A program made the position numbers and the translations under genes. The notes under the pieces were generated by a model. That model did not search any database. It saw nothing but the letters and a program-made list of their open reading frames with translations, and was not told where the DNA came from. A stretch of 64,000 nt of DNA, taken from NCBI RefSeq assembly GCF_044762855.1, contig NZ_JBIWFB010000001.1, positions 1,054,001 through 1,118,000 of the forward strand. Reading direction: 5' to 3'. The DNA is from Psychrobacillus sp044762855 (GTDB taxonomy: Bacteria > Bacillota > Bacilli > Bacillales_A > Planococcaceae). Positions 1-7,627 of the stretch are shown here, in pieces; the first letter of the stretch is position 1, and each line of letters begins with the position of its first letter.

Positions 1-638
1 CAGGAAAATCTACTTTATTGAGACTCATGAATTTGCTGGAAATTCCCGATGAAGGGGAAGTAGAAGTAAATGGTCAAATATTAACTAAATTGAACAGCAA
101 ACATCTACGAGAAGCACGAAAATCTATTGGGGTGATCTTCCAACAGTTCAATCTAGTGGCGAATAAAACAGTTTTCGAGAATGTAGCCGTGTCTTTAGAA
201 TTGGCAAAGTTTCCGAAAAAAGAGCGTCGAGATCGCATTATAGAATGTCTGCAATTTGTTGGACTAGAAAATTTTATTTCCAAATATCCAGCACAATTAA
301 GTGGAGGTCAAAAGCAGCGTGTTGCAATTGCAAGAGCACTAGCAAATAATCCGCAAGTTTTGTTATGTGATGAACCAACCTCTTCACTTGATCCTCATAC
401 AACTTCGGAAATATTAGAAGTATTAGAAAAGGTAAATAAAAGTTTTGGGGTTACAATTGTTCTTGTTAGTCATGAAATGGACGTGATTAAAAGTATATGT
501 AATCGCGTAACGGTAATGGCAGATGGAGAAATATATGACACCTTATCAATTGAACCAAAAAAGATGCTAAGTACAGACAATAGTCCAAAGTACTTTGTGG
601 AACAACTAACAAAGGATGGTGGGATGGACCATGCCTGA
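1..638 (+). CDS. metN: Methionine-type ABC importer, ATP-binding subunit (5' partial)
   Basis: ATPase that powers uptake of methionine or a related compound through the permease and lipoprotein encoded next. The window starts inside the Walker A loop: bases 3-14 read GKST, so the first ~40 codons lie outside. The signature LSGGQ is at about 297-311, Walker B LLCDEP follows near 357-377, and a switch histidine lies in VSHEM. The protein ends about 35 residues after the D-loop region and has no C-terminal NIL/ACT regulatory domain, which full-length MetN (~340 aa) usually carries. This is therefore the short form, without the methionine-sensing domain. The 3' end overlaps the permease start by 8 nt, so the two are translationally coupled. 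Family is certain; substrate is inferred from the MetI/MetQ partners. Confidence 0.88.
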   Translation, partial: GKSTLLRLMNLLEIPDEGEVEVNGQILTKLNSKHLREARKSIGVIFQQFNLVANKTVFENVAVSLELAKFPKKERRDRIIECLQFVGLENFISKYPAQLSGGQKQRVAIARALANNPQVLLCDEPTSSLDPHTTSEILEVLEKVNKSFGVTIVLVSHEMDVIKSICNRVTVMADGEIYDTLSIEPKKMLSTDNSPKYFVEQLTKDGGMDHA

Positions 639-1293
639 AATATTAGTTCAATATGAAGCGGAAATTTGGTCGTCTATTGGAGAAACTTTTATAATGGTCG
701 GTGTTTCTATTTTAGCAGCGATAGTATTAGGACTCCCAGTTGGAACATTACTTTTCCTATGTAGGAAGGGACAAATACTAGAGAATAAAATCATTTTCTC
801 ATCATTGAATTTATTGGTAAATATTATACGTTCTTTTCCTTTCCTATTATTGGTTGTCTTTTTAATCCCATTTACAAGATTCATCATTGGGACTGCGATT
901 GGCACAGCGGCTGCAACTATTCCATTAGCCATCATAGCTATTGCGCATTATTCACGTTTAGTCGAGCAATCTTTACTGGACGTACCAAAGGGTGTACTGG
1001 AAGCAGCGATTTCAATGGGTGCGTCTGTGAAGGAAATTATTTTTAAATTCCTCTATGTGGAGGCTCGGTCGGGTCTCGTTCTCGGATTGACAACATCTAT
1101 TATTAGTTTTATTTCCTATTCCACTATTATGGGCGTGGTAGGAGGAGGCGGTATAGGGGACTTTGCAATACGGTATGGCTATCAACAATTTAAAACAGAC
1201 TTAATGATGTATATGATAATAATTATGGTCATTCTTGTGCAACTCATTCAGTTTATTGGAACTACTGTATCTAGAAAAATAGATAAAAGATAA
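631..1293 (+). CDS. metI: Methionine-type ABC importer permease
   Basis: Inner-membrane permease of 220 aa, normal for MetI (about 215-225 aa). It has five strongly hydrophobic segments. The segment around SLLDVPKGVLEAAISMGAS is the EAA-type cytoplasmic loop that docks on the ATPase, and the protein ends with a basic tail. An ATG at 616 is in frame, but an AAAGG directly abuts it. The ATG at 631 has GGTGGG at 619-624 at usable distance, so 631 is chosen. It overlaps the end of the ATPase gene and is followed 16 nt later by the binding protein, giving one ATPase-permease-lipoprotein operon. Confidence 0.9.
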   Translation: MPEILVQYEAEIWSSIGETFIMVGVSILAAIVLGLPVGTLLFLCRKGQILENKIIFSSLNLLVNIIRSFPFLLLVVFLIPFTRFIIGTAIGTAAATIPLAIIAIAHYSRLVEQSLLDVPKGVLEAAISMGASVKEIIFKFLYVEARSGLVLGLTTSIISFISYSTIMGVVGGGGIGDFAIRYGYQQFKTDLMMYMIIIMVILVQLIQFIGTTVSRKIDKR

Positions 1294-1309
1294 ATGGAGG
1301 AAAATAGTT

Positions 1310-2137
1310 ATGAAAAAACTACTTGTTTTAATCGCCTTGCTACTACTTGTTTTAGCTGGTTGCGGTAAAGATAATAAAGAGGCAAAAAATGATAATCCGC
1401 AAAATAATGAGAGCGAAGAAGTGACACTAAAAGTAGCTTCTTTAATACCACCAATGACAGAAATTCTCGAGCTGGTGAAACCGAAATTAGCAGAAGAAGG
1501 AATTAATTTGGAAATGGTTGTATTAGGTGATAATGTGCAACCTAATAGTGCACTTGCAGCAAAAGAAGTGGATGCAAACTTCTTCCAACATGTCCCGTTT
1601 ATGGAACAATTCAATGCAAACAATAATGCAGATCTAGTTCCGATTGTACCAATTTATTTTGCAAATTACGGTGTGTATTCAAAACAATATGATTCGATGG
1701 ACAAATTACCAGAAGGTGCAGCCATTGCTATAGCGAATGACGTTTCCAATATAGATCGTTCGTTAGCTTTGTTAGCGCAACATGATGTCATTAAGTTAAA
1801 GGAAAAGACAGGTCCATATTATACAATAGCTGATGTTATAGACAATCCAAAAAACTATCAATTTAAAGAAGTAGATTTGTTAATGTTAGCGAGAATGTAC
1901 GATGATGCAGATGCTGTATTCATGTACCCTGCTTATGCTGCGCCACTTGGATTAACACCTAAAAGTGATGCGCTCCTTACAGAAGGAACAGAAAATGATT
2001 TTGCCATTACTTTAATTGCACGACAAGACAACAAGGACTGGGAGCCAATCCAAAAATTAGCCGAAGCGATGACTAGTCCAGAAGTACGCAAATTTTTAGA
2101 AGAAAATTATGATGAAACTGCAATTCCTGCATTTTAA
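1310..2137 (+). CDS. metQ: MetQ/NlpA-family substrate-binding lipoprotein
   Basis: Extracellular binding lipoprotein of the importer, 275 aa. The N-terminus is a lipoprotein signal: two lysines, a leucine-rich core, and lipobox LAGC with the lipidated Cys at residue 18. An acidic/Asn-rich linker follows, then the NlpA fold that begins VTLKVASLIPPMTEILELV. The motifs VDANFFQHVPFM and AIANDVSN-DRSLALL are typical of MetQ. The ribosome site is GGAGGAAAATAGTT before ATG. It is the last gene of the operon, and a long palindrome (2142-2210) follows immediately as probable terminator. L-methionine, D-methionine or methionine sulfoxide are the usual ligands of the family; the precise one cannot be read from sequence. 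Confidence 0.9.
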   Translation: MKKLLVLIALLLLVLAGCGKDNKEAKNDNPQNNESEEVTLKVASLIPPMTEILELVKPKLAEEGINLEMVVLGDNVQPNSALAAKEVDANFFQHVPFMEQFNANNNADLVPIVPIYFANYGVYSKQYDSMDKLPEGAAIAIANDVSNIDRSLALLAQHDVIKLKEKTGPYYTIADVIDNPKNYQFKEVDLLMLARMYDDADAVFMYPAYAAPLGLTPKSDALLTEGTENDFAITLIARQDNKDWEPIQKLAEAMTSPEVRKFLEENYDETAIPAF

Positions 2138-2141
2138 ATAC

Positions 2142-2210
2142 ATTCCCTGTATAAGACGCAATTCAGAAGCAATTCTGAGTTGCGTCTTATTTGTATATTA
2201 AACAGGGAAT
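2142..2210. repeat. Dispersed palindromic element, copy 1 (also terminator of metNIQ)
   Basis: Inverted repeat with outer arms ATTCCCTGT / ACAGGGAAT and inner arms AAGACGCAATTCAGAA / TTCTGAGTTGCGTCTT around a short loop. The right arm has an extra ~10 nt AT insert before ACAGGG. Related copies lie at 10129, 11471, 33085 and (half) 40150. It starts 5 nt after the metQ stop codon. Confidence 0.75.
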
Positions 2211-2244
2211 ATGAATATACTGTTAAAATGAAAGAGGTGAAGAA

Positions 2245-2640
2245 ATGAGCTTTAAGTTTGGCATTCTTATTTGTTTAATTATCATGTTTTTTATTGCGTG
2301 TATTACTTTTTATTTAGGAAAAAAAGTAGCCCATAGCTTAATGAAATATATTCCAGTCTTTTCTTTTGCTTCTGGGTTAATTTTTTATTATATCAAACTC
2401 CATTTTATTTCTTATAAACCGAATTCATTCGATAGTATCTACGATATGATTGCATTTATTATTCTTATAATTGTAGGTAGTATTGCTTTATTAGAGACAG
2501 TGATTATTGATATTGTAAAAAACAGCGAACTATTTGGGAAAAGTTATACAGCATTACGAAAAGCAATAACATTAGAAAATATAAAGAAAATATTTAAGTT
2601 CAAAATGCCTAGTGGTTTTCTTAGGAAGATTAGAAGTTAG
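2245..2640 (+). CDS. Small integral membrane protein, unknown function
   Basis: I do not recognise the family. The 131-aa product has three hydrophobic segments, at about residues 5-25, 36-55 and 68-92. A basic cytoplasmic-type tail (residues ~95-131) ends FKMPSGFLRKIRS. The ribosome site AAAGAGGTGAAGAA precedes the ATG at proper distance. It may be loosely YesK-like in size and topology, but no diagnostic motif is visible. It is monocistronic, between the metNIQ terminator and a small hairpin at 2667. It is a real gene by ribosome site and membrane-protein composition; function is open. Confidence 0.6.
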   Translation: MSFKFGILICLIIMFFIACITFYLGKKVAHSLMKYIPVFSFASGLIFYYIKLHFISYKPNSFDSIYDMIAFIILIIVGSIALLETVIIDIVKNSELFGKSYTALRKAITLENIKKIFKFKMPSGFLRKIRS

Positions 2641-2666
2641 AGAGTAGGCATGCATATGAGATGAAA

Positions 2667-2692
2667 GCCCTCAGTGATACGCACTTGAGGGT
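2667..2692 (+). terminator. Hairpin after the small membrane protein gene
   Basis: CCCTCA and TGAGGG arms separated by 12 nt, followed by GTATTT. The T-tract is short, so this is a modest intrinsic terminator candidate for the gene ending at 2640. Beyond it, up to 2888, nothing further is seen. Confidence 0.45.
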
Positions 2693-2887
2693 ATTTGCCA
2701 TGTAATCAATTATTGTTCTGCTAACTTTTGTGAGATCTTTTCTATTCTATCTTAATAACTATTAATTTGCTTGAGTGATAGGTTGAGAAGAGAACTGGGA
2801 GCAATGATAAAGTTTTTTCGATTATATCAATGGATTTTCAACTAGAATACGGTAATGGATATCAAAATCAAATGATAAACGCACGCT

Positions 2888-2940
2888 AAAAAGAACAGCC
2901 GCTAGAGGAATGTGAGAATCCCAAAAGCAGCTGTTCTTTC
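2888..2940 (-). terminator. Terminator of the M14 peptidase gene
   Basis: Arms AAGAACAGC (2891-2899) and GCTGTTCTT (2930-2938) pair perfectly. Read on the minus strand the hairpin is followed by a T-rich run and lies 12 nt after the peptidase stop codon. Confidence 0.7.
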
Positions 2941-2951
2941 CAAGTGAATAT

Positions 2952-4142
2952 TCATAAATATAAACCCGCCAAGAAAATGCCCAATGCCTCTTCATAAATC
3001 TCATCAAACTGGGTAAGTGGCAGCGGATTTGTTCCCGATCCAAGTTCCACCGTAAAACCGGGTCTTCGCCAGTCTTGGATGAACCAATCCTTGTAACCAG
3101 CGTAGCTTTCGATTGTTTGAACAGGTTCATATCCGCTAACTCTACTAAATTCTTTGACCATTGCTTCGGTTTCTGGCGGTTCTAGATTTTCAAATCCCCA
3201 ATAAATAACTCTTCCTTGTGTATGAAAAGCTAATACTCTTGCAAAATCCTTATCTTTTGTTAAATCTGCCATTGCAATCGCTTCTGGTTCGGATAAAGGA
3301 CTTTCACCACCATAATCTCTTGGACCAGGAGTTTTAGGGTTCCGGGCCCGTTCACGTTTCCACTCAGCAGGAAATTGATCATTTAAATCTACTCCGCGAA
3401 TATTTGCTTTCCATCCTGAAAAGTCCATGCTGTCATTATTCCATTCAATCACATTGCTTCTAGAAGGTTCTTCGGTAGGAGGGCCATTTAATACCAAGTC
3501 AACACCATCTGGATTAACCATCGGAACAATAGAAAGGTTCGTTTGAACATACAATGGAGAAGTAGTGAGTCCTCGGATTGGACGTTGATTCGTTAAGGAT
3601 AGTAAATAATCATTTAAAAAGGTTAAAAGTATTGGAGTAGTAATCCATTCGTTGGCATGGAAGGAGGCATTATAATGCACTTGTTTTTCTCCATTTCCAA
3701 TTTCTATTTCAGGGATATCCTTACCTAAAACTGTATTACCTATGGAAGAAACGCGCAAAAATGGATAGATGGTTTGTAACCGTCTAATATCAAACATCAT
3801 TGTATTGTAATCATAATCTTGTTTGCCACTAACGATTCTCCAGTCTACTCTTAGTGGAAGCTGAATTGTCTGCCCAATTTGCAAAAAGTTTGGATTCAGG
3901 TTTGGGTTGAGAAGCAAGATAGCATCTAAAGGAAGGTTACGACTACCAGACAATCTCCAAAGCGAGTCACCTGGTGTTATTTGATAAGTGACCGTAACAA
4001 ATCCAGGAATTTGAATGAGTTGACCAACCGCTAATGTTTGAGCATTGACAGTGCGATTTGAATGAATAATTAATTGCAAGGGAATCATAAATAATTGGCT
4101 ATAGTAATAGAGGGAATCACCACGTCTTACATGAACTTCCAT
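2952..4142 (-). CDS. LysM-M14 zinc carboxypeptidase, gamma-D-glutamyl-diamino acid peptidase I type
   Basis: Cell-wall peptidase of the ENP1/YqgT kind, which cleaves gamma-D-Glu-diaminopimelate bonds of peptidoglycan peptides, usually in sporulating or germinating cells. It has 396 aa. Two LysM wall-binding modules occupy residues ~2-46 and ~50-95 (RRGDSLYY, TPGDSLWRL). The M14 domain fills the rest, with zinc ligands H162 and E165 (HANE), third ligand H307 (AFHTQG), substrate-binding NPDG at 210-213 and catalytic E366 (FTVELG). The in-frame ORF extends ten codons upstream, but GAGGAGGA lies 6 nt before ATG 4142, which is therefore the start. There is no signal peptide, as is common in this family. 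It is monocistronic with its own terminator. Family call is strong; the exact bond is from family knowledge. Confidence 0.9.
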   Translation of the reverse strand: MEVHVRRGDSLYYYSQLFMIPLQLIIHSNRTVNAQTLAVGQLIQIPGFVTVTYQITPGDSLWRLSGSRNLPLDAILLLNPNLNPNFLQIGQTIQLPLRVDWRIVSGKQDYDYNTMMFDIRRLQTIYPFLRVSSIGNTVLGKDIPEIEIGNGEKQVHYNASFHANEWITTPILLTFLNDYLLSLTNQRPIRGLTTSPLYVQTNLSIVPMVNPDGVDLVLNGPPTEEPSRSNVIEWNNDSMDFSGWKANIRGVDLNDQFPAEWKRERARNPKTPGPRDYGGESPLSEPEAIAMADLTKDKDFARVLAFHTQGRVIYWGFENLEPPETEAMVKEFSRVSGYEPVQTIESYAGYKDWFIQDWRRPGFTVELGSGTNPLPLTQFDEIYEEALGIFLAGLYL

Positions 4143-4225
4143 GTACTTCCTCCTCATCATTGAAGTCTCCAAATATAAAAGTATATGTGTGATTGAAGCT
4201 TATTATTAAAAACTTTACCAGAAAG

Positions 4226-4260
4226 ACAGTAGACAAGCTTACTAGTAGTTTGTCTACTGT
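4226..4260. other. Perfect inverted repeat in a divergent intergenic region
   Basis: Arms ACAGTAGACAA (4226-4236) and TTGTCTACTGT (4250-4260) are perfect 11-bp complements around a 13-nt loop. The element sits between the divergent starts of the peptidase (4142) and a small gene (4382), so it is not at any gene end. It could be an operator or a leader hairpin. Confidence 0.5.
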
Positions 4261-4381
4261 ATAAGAGGGAGGGAATTTTAAGCCAAATATGCATCTCGTT
4301 CTACAATGATTGAAGCTAATGCATTTATAAAGAATAAAACCTTCTATATAGAGCAAATTAGACTCGAGGAGGTGATGATCA

Positions 4382-4552
4382 ATGAGTAAAAATAATAATA
4401 AGACAATGAATATTCGAACGCAAAATGGATTCGAACTGTATAAAAATCCTACAAATAATCCTGACGAGGAATTTGCAGAGGAATTTGTGGAAATATCTAA
4501 AAACAAAGTAACGAAAGAAATTAATAAAAATAAGCCTAAGAAAAGGGATTAA
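4382..4552 (+). CDS. Small hydrophilic Asn/Lys-rich protein, possibly spore-associated
   Basis: A 56-codon gene with an excellent ribosome site (GAGGAGGTGATGATCA then ATG). The product is very hydrophilic: Asn/Lys-rich start, central acidic NPDEEFAEEFVEIS, and basic tail KNKPKKRD. It has no membrane segment and no cysteine. The EEFAEE motif recurs in the small protein at 9302-9442 and resembles the EFAEEL core of YfhD-type small proteins of bacilli. That resemblance is from memory and weak. A hairpin (4564-4594) ends the transcript. Small basic proteins of this size in Bacillales are often minor spore proteins; that role is inference. Confidence 0.6.
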   Translation: MSKNNNKTMNIRTQNGFELYKNPTNNPDEEFAEEFVEISKNKVTKEINKNKPKKRD

Positions 4553-4563
4553 ATCAGTATATG

Positions 4564-4594
4564 AAAGGTGAGTGTCTAAATGCTCGCCTTTTCT
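4564..4594 (+). terminator. Terminator of the small protein gene
   Basis: Arms AAAGGTGAG and CTCGCCTTT (one G-T pair) followed by TCT, 11 nt after the stop codon at 4552. The rest of the gap to 4805 is AT-rich without a recognisable feature. Confidence 0.55.
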
Positions 4595-4805
4595 CAAAAT
4601 AAATAGATACATACTAGTTAAATAAATGCTCGCTCCGATCTAAATAACTACTATTTTCATGATGTATTAGGATAAGAGTTATAAAATATTTATTTATAAT
4701 CGTTTCTTAGGATTCATTTTTATGAATATTATTACTTCTCTTTTTACCTTCATATGTAAAGATGGAATATTATAACTATTGATAGTTTACTAGAGGAGGA
4801 GAAGA

Positions 4806-4889
4806 ATGTTCACTTTTGGAGTATTGTTATATAATAAAGAACTTAATAAAGTTATAATTTCTAGTCCCTCGTTGAGGTATTACATATGA
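4806..4889 (+). CDS. 27-codon leader ORF overlapping the LXG gene start
   Basis: ATG at 4806 follows the strong ribosome site AGAGGAGGAGAAGA. The frame runs 27 codons and stops at TGA 4887-4889, overlapping the LXG start codon ATG 4886-4888. That arrangement suits translational coupling. The peptide (MFTFGVLLYNKELNKV...) has no recognised family. It may be a leader peptide, or the remnant of the small WXG-like partner gene that often precedes LXG genes. Confidence 0.4.
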   Translation: MFTFGVLLYNKELNKVIISSPSLRYYI

Positions 4890-6940
4890 AGGTTTTAGAT
4901 GTCGATTTATTTCAAGAAGGTCTACAGCGAAATATAGCAATGCTAGAAAGATTAAGATATGAAACAGAAGTTATTCTTCGTTCAATCGAAGGACTTGTTC
5001 AAATGGATGAAATGCTGAAAGGGGAAGGAGGAAATGCGATTCGCTCCTTTTATGGAGAATGTCATTTGCCATTCCTTCAATTTTTTCAGTTGTTTTCCAT
5101 TTAATTTAAACAAGTGCTTCACCAAATGGAGGCAGCCCTTTTCTCCCTCGAACCTGATACAGCAGGTTACATACTAGAACAATTTCTAGAGGGTGAACTG
5201 GAACAGGGGTTGACGTTCATCGGTCAGCTCACAGCCAGTTTGACGGATCAGACAAACAGTGTGATGGATGAGGTAAGTGACATTATTGGGTTACCACATC
5301 TTGATGATAGTGGAGTGCAAGAAGGGGTCCATCATTCAAAAAGGAAACGGGATGATACGATTACACGGCTTTACGAATTTGATGCGAATCAGATGACTGC
5401 ATTGAATCCGATTGAAATGGATATACATGCGATGGAAAAATGGTTGTCAGATATAGAAGGAGTGTTTATTGGGGGATTAACGGATGTCAATTTCCATCAA
5501 AGTGATTGGGCAACTTTAACTTCTCAAAATAGATTGAAGGTAGAGCTGGAGGTACGGCAAGCCAGTCTTAAAAACCTTTCGTATGTGCTTAGTTGGGAAA
5601 AGTTACAGTCGATTTATCAAACATTATTGCATTATGCAAAACCAATTACGTTTGGCTTCGGAGGTACTATTAGCAAAGAAAATCCATTTGTTGGTACTGA
5701 TATGATCACCCTTTCATGTCCAGTACCTGAGGCTGATGACGATCAACAAGAAGATGTAAATCCATTTATGAGGTCGATGAATAGCTTCACAGAAATGGGA
5801 AAAGATTTTTGGAATGGACTACAAACTCGAGCTGATAAGTCATTAGATTCGCCATATGATTTTGTAAATTATATAACGCTTGGGGCTACAGATGGAATTT
5901 GGTCAGGAGCTAAAGAGAGAGCAGACAAAATGTTCGACTCGAAAACTGATTTTGCTAACTATGCTACATTCGGTTTTAGCGGTATGGTTAAAGAAGCCGT
6001 TCTACCAGAAGATGCTTTTTCCAAAGAACATTGGCAAAATAGTTTTGGATTAGCCACAAGTATTTTGGGGGCTGGGAAATTGCTAACATCGCCAACTAAA
6101 CCTAGTGTAGGAATTCTTGGAGAAACGGAAATTGGTGTAAGTACAAGAAACGTAGGAAAAATAAGCGATTTAAATGAATTAATGGACTTTGATGAAGCAA
6201 AAAGATATGCTCAATTTCATGATAAAGTTGCTGTAGGAATGGATAGAGAAGCTCGATTTGCAGCTAGTCGAATGGACACTAATAGTTTTATGAATAGTAT
6301 ACTTCCGATCAAATTAAAAGAGCATAATTTAAGTTACGATCAATTTAGAGATTTACGATTAAAACCATACTACAAGCTAAATGACAGTGAAAGAATGATG
6401 ATTCAAGATTTTCGAGACTCTGTCCCAAGGCCAGATAATAAAACAACTTTAATAAAAAACATTCATGCTAATGATATTCAAAAATATCTTGATGGAGAGT
6501 ATATCACTGTTAAAGGTTTTGTGGCAAAAGCTGAAGATAGTTCCCATATACATGATTATTCTCACGTTAGAGAGTCTATGAGATTAGATTACTCTTATTA
6601 CGATGAATATAAAGAAAAAGTAGTTAAACCTTATCCTGAGGATGGCAATAGTTATGGTTATATTGAATTTAAAGTAAAAAACCCAGAATTGCTTTCTCCT
6701 GAAAATTTAGAGATTCCGTATGGCCATAATATGAAAAAACCGTATAGTGGCTGGGAAAGTAACGAGTGGCCATGGACTGGAAATGGGTTTACCGCTTCTA
6801 GAAATGGTGATGTTATACCAGAATGGACATCTAAAAAGTTTATTGAATTAGAGGTAGGAGCAAAATTACACAGAGTAGTTGATGGGAAAGATGAGGTTAT
6901 AGGAATATTTAACGGTAAAGAATTTATTTTAGAAGATTAA
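4886..6940 (+). pseudogene. LXG-domain polymorphic toxin gene with an in-frame stop codon
   Basis: Type VII secretion-associated LXG toxin (YeeF/YobL/YxiD-like). The N-terminal LXG domain starts MKVLDVDLFQEGLQRNIAMLERL and contains GEGGNAIRSFYGECHLPFL. At codon 73 there is TAA (5102-5104), yet the same frame continues at once with FKQVLHQMEAALFSLEPDTAG, exactly the expected LXG continuation. A single C-to-T change (CAA to TAA) explains it. Intact length would be about 684 aa: LXG ~1-235, linker with a duplicated region (DSPYDFVNYITLGATDGIWSG and DSKTDFANYATFGFSGMV), and a C-terminal toxin domain from ~residue 450. The C-terminus has GNGFTASRNGDVIPE near the end and I cannot assign its activity. 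GTG 5114 could restart translation but has no ribosome site. Either a disabled toxin, a phase of strain variation, or a sequence error. Confidence 0.85.
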
Positions 6941-6953
6941 TGAGGTGAATAGT

Positions 6954-7346
6954 GTGTTGAGAAAAGGCTTATATGGAATTTATGGTGGAGTCGAGTTTAG
7001 TATAACTTTTGATATGGATAATAATTTGAAAATCATGACTGAAAATAAAGAGAAAATAGATGCAACTTTTGAAGATACTTATCAAAATGGAGTATACACT
7101 AAGATAGTGAAACCAAACGAAATAGTGGATTGTGTAAGTATTATTCCATTTGGTATTATTAAAGAGGAGAAAGTCCAAATTTTACAAGAAAAAGAAAACG
7201 AATATCAAGTTGCCACTGGTTCTTTACTGGTGGGAAGTAAACTAAATCTACCTAGAATAGATAGGGATTCATGGCTTGGGTGGGTATCAAAAAGTGAGGT
7301 TATGCTCATTGAAGAGATAACGCCTATTAATTCAGAAGACTTATAA
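6954..7346 (+). CDS. Probable immunity protein for the LXG toxin
   Basis: The 130-aa cytoplasmic-type protein has no signal or membrane segment; I do not recognise the family. It starts 13 nt after the toxin stop codon. GAGGTG at 6942-6947 places the start at GTG 6954 (or TTG 6957); the GTG at 6945 lies inside the ribosome site and is not used. It has beta-strand-rich composition, with YGGVEFSITFDMDNNLKIM at the start and WLGWVSKSEVMLIEEI near the end. Position directly downstream of a polymorphic toxin is the usual place for its immunity gene, which is the only basis for the role. The ORF is intact although the toxin gene is interrupted. A terminator follows at 7428. Confidence 0.6.
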   Translation: MLRKGLYGIYGGVEFSITFDMDNNLKIMTENKEKIDATFEDTYQNGVYTKIVKPNEIVDCVSIIPFGIIKEEKVQILQEKENEYQVATGSLLVGSKLNLPRIDRDSWLGWVSKSEVMLIEEITPINSEDL

Positions 7347-7427
7347 TCATTAATTAAAATTAATAACCAGTATTATCATCTAAAAAGTAAGCTAGGCATA
7401 ATTGATTTTACAAGAAGACACAACTAA

Positions 7428-7460
7428 CCTTGAGTGGCTAAAGCCTCTCAAGGTGTTTTA
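7428..7460 (+). terminator. Terminator of the LXG/immunity operon
   Basis: CCTTGAG / CTCAAGG arms around a 12-nt loop followed by TGTTTTAGTT. The remaining gap to 7628 is AT-rich and shows no other feature. Confidence 0.65.
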
Positions 7461-7627
7461 GTTATATGAGTATTTATAAAGGGAATGAGATAGAACTATA
7501 GATTTATACTAATGCTTCTAATCTCCATCGATAAGCCTGTTTTTAATAACAATAAAGGAAAAAAAGTATTTATGGTGAATTTATGCTTTGAAATAATCGA
7601 ATATTCAAATAAGGGGGATGAAGATTT

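Noticed and set aside
2822..3130. Minus-strand ORF of 102 codons over the 3' end of the M14 peptidase
   Set aside because: It lies in another frame of the peptidase gene and contains its terminator; a shadow.
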